Assembly: GCA_049965935.1 (NCBI GenBank)
Contig: JBMFVP010000002.1
Location: forward strand, 1 to 59,695
DNA from: Thermocladium sp049965935
GTDB lineage: Archaea > Thermoproteota > Thermoprotei > Thermoproteales > Thermocladiaceae
Length of the DNA stretch: 59,695 nucleotides
Reading direction: 5' to 3'
Shown piece after piece: positions 52,467 to 59,695 of the stretch. Numbering within the stretch: the stretch's first letter is position 1; each line of letters opens with the position of its first letter. The notes beneath the pieces were generated by a model. The model did no database searches. It was not told the DNA's origin and was given only the letters and a program-made list of their open reading frames with translations. A program made the translations under genes and the position numbers.

Positions 52467-54137
52467 TTAATCGAAGCTGGGCGGGTTCTCTCCGCCGGCG
52501 CCGCCTTCACCGCCCTTGCCGCTGGGAGTCTCTATCTTGCTTGCGGCTATTATCTCATCTATTCTCATTATCATAGTCATGGCCTCCACGGCCGCCTTCA
52601 TTGCTTGAACCTTAACCGAGAGCGGCTCAACTATGTTGCCCTCAGTCATGTCAGTTACCTTGCCTGAAAATGCATTTACTCCATACTTCCATCCATCCTC
52701 CTTGCTCTCATGCACGTGCCTCAGCTCTGTAAGTATATCTATTGCATCCAGACCAGCATTCTCTGCGAGGGTTTTCGGTATGGTTTCTATTGCCGAAGCA
52801 AAGCTCTCGACTGCATACTGTTCCCTCCCGCTTACCTTGGATGCATATTGCCTAACAACCTTAGCTACCTCCATCTCTGCAGCTCCACCGCCGGGCACTA
52901 TATATGGCTCCTCAATAACGTCGGAGACCACGCTCAATGCATCCACTAGATTCCTCTCCGCCTCATCCACTAGCCTCTCGAATCCTCCCCTTATCAATAT
53001 GCTGACGGCCTTGGGGTTCTTGCACTGCTCCACGAACACCATCTTCTCGTCTCCAACCCGTTCCTCCTTCACTAGTCCAGCGTAACCAAGATCGTTTGGA
53101 GTCAAGTCCTCTATATTGGTGACCAGTTTTCCTCCGGTGGCCCTGACCAGCTTCTCTATGTCGCTCCTCTTCACTCTCCTCACCGCCATTATGCCGGCCT
53201 TCGCTAGGTAGTACTGGGCAATATCATCTATTCCCTTTGTCGTGAACACCACATTTGCGCCGACTGCCTTCAACTTATCAACATATGATTTAAGTATGTT
53301 CTCTTCCTCATCCAGGAATGTCTTTATTTGGTCTGGACTATTTATCCTTATTTCAGCATCTATCTCCGGCTTCTCTACCTCCAGCGGTGAATCGAGGAGG
53401 GCTATCTTTGCGTTCTCTACTTTCTTAGGCATTGATGCATGGACTACCTCCTTATCAATGACTATACCATCTATTAATTGAGTATCGAAGAGGCTACCTC
53501 CATGTTTCTTTACTATTTGAACATTATCGAGGTCAGCCACCCACTCATTTCCCCTCTGCTCTGCGACTTGTATCATTGCCTTTGCGGCTAACTCAGCGAA
53601 GTAGTCCTTAACGGTTTCGCTTATTTTTCCATGCATCGACGTTGCAGCCACTTTCTTCAGTACCTCAATATCATCGCGCTTAACTGGTATCGCTATCTTC
53701 CTTAAGTGCTCTATGCCTACATCTAGTGCCTTCTTATAGCCAGTTATTATCACTGTTGGGTGAATGTTCTTATCTATCAATTTCTCTGCCTCATCCAGTA
53801 ACCCGCCAGTTAATATTACTGAGGTAGTGGTTCCATCTCCGACCTCGTCGTCCTGCGTCTTTGATATCTCCACCAGTAATTTGCCTATTGGATGCTGTAC
53901 ATCCATCTCATTTAGGATGGTTGCTCCATCATTGGTTATGGTTATGTCGCCTAGGCTATCTATTAACATTTTATCCATTCCCTTTGGACCTAGCGTGGAC
54001 TTCATTACCTCTGTTATGGCCTTGGCCACCATTATATTTACCCTGAGCGCTTCTTTTCCGAAGGCTCTTTGAGTTCCCTCCTTTAGCACTAGTACAGGTA
54101 CTCCTCCTATTTGCGTTAAGTATGCTTGCGAGCTCAT
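52467..54137 (-). CDS. Thermosome subunit (group II chaperonin)
   Basis: Folds proteins in a two-ring ATP-driven cage with a built-in lid. The N-terminal LGPKGMDKML and DGATIL motifs and the nucleotide-binding GDGTTT (100-105) are intact, as is the C-terminal VPGGGAAEMEVAK segment. The last residues are GGEGGAGG repeats ending NPPSFD, a variant of the flexible chaperonin tail. The 556 residues are full length. A TATA-like TATATAA 27-29 bases upstream predicts a leaderless, heat-shock-type transcript. Confidence 0.95.
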   Translation of the reverse strand: MSSQAYLTQIGGVPVLVLKEGTQRAFGKEALRVNIMVAKAITEVMKSTLGPKGMDKMLIDSLGDITITNDGATILNEMDVQHPIGKLLVEISKTQDDEVGDGTTTSVILTGGLLDEAEKLIDKNIHPTVIITGYKKALDVGIEHLRKIAIPVKRDDIEVLKKVAATSMHGKISETVKDYFAELAAKAMIQVAEQRGNEWVADLDNVQIVKKHGGSLFDTQLIDGIVIDKEVVHASMPKKVENAKIALLDSPLEVEKPEIDAEIRINSPDQIKTFLDEEENILKSYVDKLKAVGANVVFTTKGIDDIAQYYLAKAGIMAVRRVKRSDIEKLVRATGGKLVTNIEDLTPNDLGYAGLVKEERVGDEKMVFVEQCKNPKAVSILIRGGFERLVDEAERNLVDALSVVSDVIEEPYIVPGGGAAEMEVAKVVRQYASKVSGREQYAVESFASAIETIPKTLAENAGLDAIDILTELRHVHESKEDGWKYGVNAFSGKVTDMTEGNIVEPLSVKVQAMKAAVEAMTMIMRIDEIIAASKIETPSGKGGEGGAGGENPPSFD

Positions 54138-54160
54138 ATTGGGCGTGCCTTTAGATCGCT

Positions 54161-54171
54161 TCTATATAAAC
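54161..54171 (-). promoter_or_regulatory. TATA box of thermosome gene
   Basis: TCTATATAAAC on the plus strand (GTTTATATAGA on the minus strand) is centred about 29 bases before the thermosome ATG 54137. The divergent glycosyltransferase ATG lies 29 bases from its other edge, so this AT box may serve both. Confidence 0.5.
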
Positions 54172-54199
54172 TTTTTCCAGATGATACTCAACGCTTTAA

Positions 54200-55288
54200 A
54201 TGCGTAGCCGACTAATTGCAAATCGATACTCCATGGATGCCCTGATACTGTCCTTTAATCATGGTAACGGACCATACACACGGGCATATCAATTAGCCAA
54301 ATTAGTTAAGCGATACTTGAATATGGATATTCCCATAATAATTCCATGGATATATCACAATCAACGCGAAATACTTTCCCAATTTGGCCAGGATTACCTG
54401 CTAAGCAAGGAACTAGGCGACATATTAAGTCCTGCACTATATTGGGGCGGTCCATTCATTGATTACGCAAAGAAGTTGCCCCTCATTGGCGAGGATATAG
54501 AGAAGAGATTTATAGATGCATCAATAGGTTCATTAAGGGTCCGGGATTCAATTGGTCGGGATCTCGTTGTTAGGATCAATGACCCCATCTACATAAATGC
54601 TTATCCAGTTCTGCGTCTCCCATCATATACGCTGTCTCTTCATGAACATGTGATACTGAGCAATTACGTTAATGATTTTGGGGAAGACATAGATATGGCT
54701 ATAATAAAGTGGTTTAGAAGGGTTGAGTCAGGCATATTGACCTTTGTTTCAGCGCCTGCTGGGGCTTGCGCCAGGGGATCAAATTTTCCCGATGCAATAA
54801 TAATACCACCAGCCATCTATAAATATAGACGCGACATATATAGGTTTAGAGGAGTAAAAATACTTGGATCCGGGGTCTCCGAGGCCAATGCAGCCTTATC
54901 ATCCATTAGCGGAAAATCGAGGAGAAAGATAATGGTAACGAGGGGCGGTTTAGCAACGGTGTGGGAATCTTGGTTCCAAGGAATACCCGTGTTAATACCT
55001 AAACCACGCCCAGGCGAGGATCCGGAGATAATATATAACATTGAGGTATTCGAAAAATGGAAAATGGCCCACCTCGTATCCACCAATTGGTTAATGGACG
55101 TCGACATCGCCGTTAAGTATGCCGCGGCGAGGACTTATAGGTTGATTCCAAAACCATTGGGTCTAGAATTAGCTGCAGCGGAGATAGTTAGACACATTAA
55201 AAAACACAGCGCGCGTCTAGGTAATAAGTATGAATGGTTATGCAGAGAGCCCGTGCATAATCATTCTGGAATATTTAAACAGGATTAA
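54200..55288 (+). CDS. GT-B fold glycosyltransferase-like protein (family 28 type)
   Basis: 362 residues. The N-terminal region starts with a MDALILSFNHGNGP loop like that of MurG-type enzymes. The C-terminal nucleotide-sugar site is suggested by TRGGLATVWESWFQGIPVLI then PKPRPGEDPE, where the acidic ED binds ribose. No signal peptide. The substrate is unknown; it could act on surface glycans or lipids. ATG 54200 is listed, but ATG 54233 at the start of the fold is possible. It converges with the DUF58-like gene, 10 bases away. Confidence 0.7.
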   Translation: MRSRLIANRYSMDALILSFNHGNGPYTRAYQLAKLVKRYLNMDIPIIIPWIYHNQREILSQFGQDYLLSKELGDILSPALYWGGPFIDYAKKLPLIGEDIEKRFIDASIGSLRVRDSIGRDLVVRINDPIYINAYPVLRLPSYTLSLHEHVILSNYVNDFGEDIDMAIIKWFRRVESGILTFVSAPAGACARGSNFPDAIIIPPAIYKYRRDIYRFRGVKILGSGVSEANAALSSISGKSRRKIMVTRGGLATVWESWFQGIPVLIPKPRPGEDPEIIYNIEVFEKWKMAHLVSTNWLMDVDIAVKYAAARTYRLIPKPLGLELAAAEIVRHIKKHSARLGNKYEWLCREPVHNHSGIFKQD

Positions 55289-55298
55289 TGCGCAAGCC

Positions 55299-56285
55299 CT
55301 AAATAACCTCAACGGGCAGCCCCCTAGTATCAATGGCGGTTCGCGGCTCCGGCGTTGCCAAAATTATTTTACTATCGCCCGGCAATCGCCTTAGCATTAA
55401 TATAAATGAGCTAAAGTCAATGCATTTCATTGATGTTATCACCATGGTTCTTCTTCCCCCTGCTGCATCGGTAAACACGGCAATTTCCGGCGGGTTTCTA
55501 TAAAGTTTCTCTATCTCATAGATATTGGGCTTCACCTTAATGCATCCATTTGGTCCAACCATACATAGGTTACTTATCTGTATTGAGTTCAACAATGCTA
55601 GTGCCTTATCTATTCTCCTCACGTCTATGCCCTCGCTCATGCATTTACTCCATTCTAGTATAACGGTGGTGCCGCTCTCTCTTCTTAGCGATGGGTCCCT
55701 AGGTGATCTGGTTATCAATTGATTGAGGCGGGCACTAGTTAACCAATGCATATGAGTGGCTGGTTCAAGGTAATCATATGGTTTCAGGGACATATATGTT
55801 CCCTCCCCGGCTTCAACATCCCCGATAGACTTAGGCGGTTCTATAATTAATTGAATTGGCGATGGGTATATCCTAGTCGCTCGAATGAGCTTGAGCTTAT
55901 CAATCATGGTTATCCTGATCATGATGGGATTCTCAATCTCTCCAATCCATTTGCCTCGCATTCTAATTAATAACGCTTCATCTAGGTACTTAATTGCCGA
56001 GATGCTGAGGTGAGGGTCAACTTGAGCTTCAATGTTTGCCTCCTTACAAGGATGCCTTATGTTTGCCTCAACCTCCTCTCTCCATAGTATTTTATGACTA
56101 CTTATGTGAATTATGGGGATCCGTGAGATGCATTTAGATAGTGCTAGATACTTATTAACCACATATAGCGATAAACCAAGCGCTACGCCTGAAATAATGA
56201 ATGCTTCCTTAATTAGATCCAGAAAAAGGAGGAGATACATAAGTGATATTAATGCCAGAATTATATATGATGCGGGCACCCTCAT
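55299..56285 (-). CDS. DUF58-like protein paired with MoxR
   Basis: Two N-terminal membrane spans (residues about 6-25 and 26-48) are followed by an ordinary soluble region. A segment YDYLEPATHMHWLTSARLNQ resembles the DUF58 core, which reads RxYxPGDxxRxIHWkxSAR. The final domain may be von Willebrand-like but is not clear. It overlaps MoxR as ATGA and so is coupled; MoxR with DUF58 pairs act in assembly or regulation of protein complexes. The function is otherwise unknown. Confidence 0.65.
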   Translation of the reverse strand: MRVPASYIILALISLMYLLLFLDLIKEAFIISGVALGLSLYVVNKYLALSKCISRIPIIHISSHKILWREEVEANIRHPCKEANIEAQVDPHLSISAIKYLDEALLIRMRGKWIGEIENPIMIRITMIDKLKLIRATRIYPSPIQLIIEPPKSIGDVEAGEGTYMSLKPYDYLEPATHMHWLTSARLNQLITRSPRDPSLRRESGTTVILEWSKCMSEGIDVRRIDKALALLNSIQISNLCMVGPNGCIKVKPNIYEIEKLYRNPPEIAVFTDAAGGRRTMVITSMKCIDFSSFILMLRRLPGDSKIILATPEPRTAIDTRGLPVEVI

Positions 56286-57208
56286 TTTAGCCTCCTCGAA
56301 AAGGGGGTTTCGGTTTCCTCCACTATTTTCCGTATCAAGTCTCGGGGGTCTCCTCTTATGGTAAATACTCTATGTGATAGCACAAATTGCGCAAGTGACT
56401 TGACATCATCAATGCTAACCGCATTCCTATCATTTAATAAGGCCCACGCCCTGGATAGTTTGGCAAGCATTTGTATGGCTCGTGGACTTGCTCCTAACCT
56501 GATTGCAGGATTCTTCCTCGTTGCTTCACCTATCTCCACTATGTAATCCCTAACCTCGTCACTTATGGTTACCCTCTTAACCTGTGATTGAAGCATTTCT
56601 ATGTTCTCTATTGATACTATTGGGTTCACTATGCTCACATCCAAGTAATCCGAATCAATTAACTCAATCTCCACTTCGCGAGTGGGGTACCCCATCTCTA
56701 TCTTTATCATGAATCTATCCAACTCCGCCTCGGGTAATGGATACGTTCCCTCCATCTCTAGCGGGTCTTGAGTGGCTATAACCATAAATGGTTGAGGTAA
56801 TGAGTAAGTCATGGAGCCGATCGTTACTTGTCGTTCTTGCATTGCCTCAAGGAGCGCAGCTTGAGTGCGTGGGGGTGCCCTATTGATCTCATCAACTAAT
56901 ATTATACTAGCAAATATGGGTCCCAGTCTCGGCTCTAACTCACCGGTCTTAGGATTATATATTAATGTCCCAGTTACATCGCTGGGAAACATATCCGGAG
57001 TAAATTGAATTCTGCTAAATTTCAAGGAAAGCGCCTTGGCGAATGCCTTAGCTAAGGTAGTTTTAGCCAAGCCAGGAGGCCCCTCTATTAATGCATGGCC
57101 TTGGGAAATCAAGGTCGCTAGGAGAAGCTTTATCTCTGACTCCCTGCCTAAAACAACCTTAGATACTTCATTAATTACTAGCGATGCGATTCTACTGCCC
57201 AGAGACAC
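56282..57208 (-). CDS. MoxR family AAA ATPase
   Basis: Chaperone-like AAA+ ATPase of 308 residues. Walker A is GPPGLAKTT near residue 40, Walker B ILVDEINRAPP near 100, followed by the sensor-1 region VIATQDP and the sensor-2/lid helices in the C-terminal third. The start is GTG 57208 with a TATA-like box about 27 bases upstream. It is linked by ATGA overlap to the DUF58-like gene. Confidence 0.9.
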   Translation of the reverse strand: MSLGSRIASLVINEVSKVVLGRESEIKLLLATLISQGHALIEGPPGLAKTTLAKAFAKALSLKFSRIQFTPDMFPSDVTGTLIYNPKTGELEPRLGPIFASIILVDEINRAPPRTQAALLEAMQERQVTIGSMTYSLPQPFMVIATQDPLEMEGTYPLPEAELDRFMIKIEMGYPTREVEIELIDSDYLDVSIVNPIVSIENIEMLQSQVKRVTISDEVRDYIVEIGEATRKNPAIRLGASPRAIQMLAKLSRAWALLNDRNAVSIDDVKSLAQFVLSHRVFTIRGDPRDLIRKIVEETETPFSRRLK

Positions 57209-57272
57209 TGGGTGGAATCAAGCGTTGTGCCTTAAAAACTAGTCGCCAGTGGATAGCATTTATATCCATATT

Positions 57273-57297
57273 TGCGTGTCCGCTCAGTGGTAACGCA
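57273..57297 (+). repeat. 25-base hairpin repeat, copy 2
   Basis: TGCGT-GT-CCG-CTCAG-TGG-TA-ACGCA: same stem-loop as 28088-28112, with the upper pair changed from A-T to a G-T wobble and the loop altered. It lies in the divergent promoter gap of moxR and the ABC transporter. The GCTCAGTGGTA core resembles a tRNA D arm. Confidence 0.5.
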
Positions 57298-57404
57298 CTG
57301 CAATAAATAATATGAACAGTGATATATAATAAATAGAAATATATTTGCTCGCTGCTTGAGTTGTTAGAAAAAGTTTAAACACTTAATTAAGTTTGTTGAA
57401 GCTA

Positions 57405-58274
57405 ATGTCTGTGGCTGTTGTGAATTTAAGGAAAAAATTTGGTTCAATAGTTGCCATTGATGGCGTCAATCTAACTGCGTCGAGGGGTGAGACTATTGCC
57501 TTAGTTGGTCCTAATGGGGCAGGTAAAACCACGCTCTTGAAGATTATGTCGGGTATACTGAAGCCTGATGAGGGTAAGGTATTAATTAACGGAGAAGAAT
57601 CAACGAGTTCTCGAGCTAAGCGAAGCGTTGGATTCATGACTCCCATGGATAGGGGGGTTTACTGGAGATTGACTGCCATTGATAATCTAGTGTTCTTCGG
57701 CACGCTATATGGACTTTCAATAAGTGAGGCTAGGCGTAGGGCTAGGGAGATTCTTGAGTTAATGGGTCTAGATGATCGCGCAAATAATAGAGTGGCCACG
57801 TTCAGTACAGGTATGATGAGGAGACTAGAGCTTGGGAGGGCCTTAATGCATGATCCTGACGTTCTTCTCCTGGATGAACCCACGAGCGGGATAGATGTTG
57901 ATGGAAAGAGGAAGATAATGGATTATATAAGGATCCTAAGGGATAAATTAGTGATAATAGCTAGCCATGATCCGCAGGAAATATCATTAGCCTCAAGGGT
58001 TCTATACTTCAATAAGAAGATAGTGGAGGAATCCGGTCCCCTTAAGATAGTCAAGATATTGGTTAAGGGTCGCTTAATTGTTGGTAATGATGGATTCAAA
58101 GTGATAAATGTAGGTGACAATGAGTTTCTATTGGAGATGGATATAAACAGGTTCTCAAGTTTCATTAGGGAATCCTCCAATTACTTAGAGGGGGATATCC
58201 TTGATATCGATGTTGAGGTCGCCAGCGAGGGGAGAATAATGAAGAGAAGGTGGGGCGAGCATGGGATTAATTGA
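57405..58274 (+). CDS. ABC-2 type exporter ATP-binding protein
   Basis: ATPase of an export pump. Walker A is GPNGAGKTT (about residues 35-43), the signature is FSTGMMRR, Walker B LLLDEPT and the H-loop ASHDP. After residue 215 an accessory region of about 70 residues follows. The frame is open from TTG 57393; ATG 57405 is preferred since a TATA-like AAGTTTAAACA lies about 29 bases before it. It overlaps the permease gene by 14 bases. Confidence 0.88.
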   Translation: MSVAVVNLRKKFGSIVAIDGVNLTASRGETIALVGPNGAGKTTLLKIMSGILKPDEGKVLINGEESTSSRAKRSVGFMTPMDRGVYWRLTAIDNLVFFGTLYGLSISEARRRAREILELMGLDDRANNRVATFSTGMMRRLELGRALMHDPDVLLLDEPTSGIDVDGKRKIMDYIRILRDKLVIIASHDPQEISLASRVLYFNKKIVEESGPLKIVKILVKGRLIVGNDGFKVINVGDNEFLLEMDINRFSSFIRESSNYLEGDILDIDVEVASEGRIMKRRWGEHGIN

Positions 58275-59058
58275 TAAGCTCTATTCATTCATAGTTATAC
58301 GTGGATTCAAGGTATGGATAAGCTATAGGACACAGGTGGCCCTTAATTTGGCCAGTTGGTCTTTGCCGGTCTTCATTTATTACTTCATAGGGATAGCACT
58401 TGGTTCAGGCGCTGCTAGTTTCAGGAGCAGCTATATATCATTCGTAACAGTTGGTCTTGCTTTCCAGGGATACTTCTCGTCATCAATAACGACCTTGGCA
58501 GGTAGGATACGTAATGAGGAATTAATAGGAACGCTAGAATATGATATAGCAACTCCTTTGAGTCCATTATCGTTCATGATGTATTCATCGACGTGGGGTT
58601 TGGCCATTAATTCCATAAATGCATTGATGACGCTTCTAATCGGAGTGGGACTGGGGGTTAAGTATAGCATTAATTGGTTTTCCTGGCTATTAGTTATGTT
58701 GCTCTATATGGTATCCATCATTGGATTAAACCTTATAGCTGGAGCCACAGTTCTAGTAGTCAAGCAGGGCAATCCGGTCGCATTGTTTGCATCCGTTGCC
58801 AGCAATTTATTGGGCGGCACAGTGTTTCCAGTAACAGTATTACCACAGTTCCTTAAGGATATAAGCTATGTGATTCCACTTACATGGGCCCTAGATGGTT
58901 TCAGGTCATCTATGTTAAACGCAGCCACACCGCAAATGATTCTGCAGGATTTATACTCGCTTGCATTTCTATCAATTATTTATTTAGCCCTTGGGGTCCT
59001 CCTCACGTATATTGCATTCAACAGAATAATGCGTGAAGGCTCGGTTCAGCAGTATTAG
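58261..59058 (+). CDS. ABC-2 type exporter permease
   Basis: 265 residues with six spans and the ABC-2 signature region near the C-terminus (LLGGTVFPVTVLPQFLKDIS). It is the membrane partner of the preceding ATPase, with which it overlaps, so the two form a complete two-gene exporter whose substrate (drug, lipid or polysaccharide) is unknown. Confidence 0.87.
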   Translation: MGLIDKLYSFIVIRGFKVWISYRTQVALNLASWSLPVFIYYFIGIALGSGAASFRSSYISFVTVGLAFQGYFSSSITTLAGRIRNEELIGTLEYDIATPLSPLSFMMYSSTWGLAINSINALMTLLIGVGLGVKYSINWFSWLLVMLLYMVSIIGLNLIAGATVLVVKQGNPVALFASVASNLLGGTVFPVTVLPQFLKDISYVIPLTWALDGFRSSMLNAATPQMILQDLYSLAFLSIIYLALGVLLTYIAFNRIMREGSVQQY

Positions 59059-59103
59059 GTTTCCCGGGCTAAGTTTTTAAAATGATTTGACACAGGAAGT
59101 AGC

Positions 59104-59643
59104 ATGAGCGATAAATGGGTCATAACTAACATAAAGGGCTTCATAGAGAAGGCCGCTGAATGTGGCTTAGCATTCAAGGCAAATGGAAATTCACGGGGCG
59201 CAGTAATTATATTCTATGATATGTACTGCCCTGGTTGTGCATTAATGGAAATGGATCTCGGGGATTACTTCAAGGAACTCAGGTCTAAGGGGGTCGATAT
59301 AATTTACATTGATTTCCCAGTTCATAAAGTCGATATGCTTCATGCTAAGGCTAGAGTAATATATAGAAGAAATCCAGAGGAATTCCTAAAGGTTCTTGAC
59401 TCAGCCTATGGAGACATGATAAACAAAGGCAATCTAATTAAAGACTTGGATGTGAGCGATAACGACGCTAAGGCAGAATTGGAAAACGTGAGGAATTGCA
59501 AGTCAACCGCTCAATCGATAGGCATTAAGGGTACACCAACCATAATAATCGCTAAGTATGGTCGAGACACAGCCACGGCGGTTTTCGGATACATTGGCCC
59601 CCATGAAGTTATGGATCTCGTATCACGAGAATTATTTCAATAA
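59104..59643 (+). CDS. Cytoplasmic DsbA/thioredoxin-like protein with CPGC
   Basis: 179 residues of thioredoxin fold without a signal peptide. The redox motif is C42-P-G-C45 (in DMYCPGC), with a helical insertion in the middle and the cis-Pro segment GIKGTPTIII near the C-terminus. It could transfer electrons to ribonucleotide reductase or make disulphides in cytoplasmic proteins, as is common in hyperthermophiles. ATG 59104 has a TATA-like GTTTTTAAAATG 27 bases upstream. Only 52 bases remain after it in the window. Confidence 0.85.
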   Translation: MSDKWVITNIKGFIEKAAECGLAFKANGNSRGAVIIFYDMYCPGCALMEMDLGDYFKELRSKGVDIIYIDFPVHKVDMLHAKARVIYRRNPEEFLKVLDSAYGDMINKGNLIKDLDVSDNDAKAELENVRNCKSTAQSIGIKGTPTIIIAKYGRDTATAVFGYIGPHEVMDLVSRELFQ

Positions 59644-59695
59644 GCTTGCTGCTCTTACTGGGTCTAGCATATTGATAAAACAGACAACAAACCTC

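Noticed and set aside
1..59695. CRISPR array, rRNA genes or a replication origin
   Set aside because: No regularly spaced direct repeats, no rRNA landmarks, and no recognisable origin repeat cluster or cdc6/orc gene were seen.

Overview
The window looks like a chromosomal segment of a hyperthermophilic crenarchaeon, most likely a Thermoproteales member of the Caldivirga/Vulcanisaeta/Thermocladium type (inference; no 16S rRNA is present). The support is a reverse gyrase, a PolB1-type replicative polymerase, crenarchaeal RNA polymerase subunit Rpo8/RpoG, aIF6, L39e, L31e and S26e, a thermosome, archaeosine transglycosylase, a tRNA-Thr interrupted by a non-canonical T-arm intron, moderately AT-rich sequence, and many genes whose start codon lies about 25-29 bases after a TATA-like box (leaderless transcription).

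Layout. 1-4.25 kb: a sugar-type ABC importer operon (binding protein cut by the window edge, two permeases, ATPase). 4.4-10.8 kb: a B12-dependent ribonucleotide reductase converging on and overlapping a reverse gyrase. 10.8-21 kb: membrane and hypothetical genes, an alkaline-phosphatase-superfamily enzyme, a decayed TnpB gene, a M1 aminopeptidase with HEAT repeats, a C/D box sRNA candidate, a short-chain dehydrogenase, a PIN-ATPase-KH protein and tRNA-Thr(CGT). 21-28 kb: surface proteins (a stalked Asn-rich protein and a 899-residue pilin-like or adhesin-like protein), an orphan omega-RNA-like element, cytidine deaminase and a DsbA-like protein without its CxxC. 28-34.3 kb: deoC, spt5-secE, PDCD5-L39e-L31e-aIF6, and PolB1. 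34.3-40.5 kb: CDP-alcohol phosphatidyltransferase with a PadR regulator, trmY, S26e, a Pcc1-like gene, L2, and a ThiR-like thiamine regulator. 40.5-49.9 kb: a second orphan omega-RNA-like element, GGPP synthase, a presenilin-type protease, pheT, a lipid or dolichol kinase-like protein, a class II aldolase, TFE and PAC2. 50-59.7 kb: tgtA-lsm, rpoG, thermosome, a glycosyltransferase, MoxR with a DUF58-like partner, an ABC-2 exporter and a cytoplasmic DsbA-like protein.

The window is mostly information-processing and housekeeping genes, with nucleotide (nrdJ, cdd, deoC) and lipid (GGPP synthase, CDP-alcohol transferase, Sec59/DGK1-like kinase) metabolism mixed in. The most unusual layer is intergenic. 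Two separate loci (25515-25630 minus, 40520-40636 plus) share the layout and 3-prime GTTCAC end of an IS605/TnpB omega-RNA, yet neither has a tnpB beside it. The only recognisable tnpB here is a broken relic at about 13.0-13.5 kb, and many other intergenic gaps carry a short hairpin resembling an IS200/IS605 end. I interpret these as dispersed footprints of TnpB elements, possibly including orphan guide RNAs served by a TnpB encoded elsewhere. No CRISPR array, rRNA gene or intact transposase was seen.
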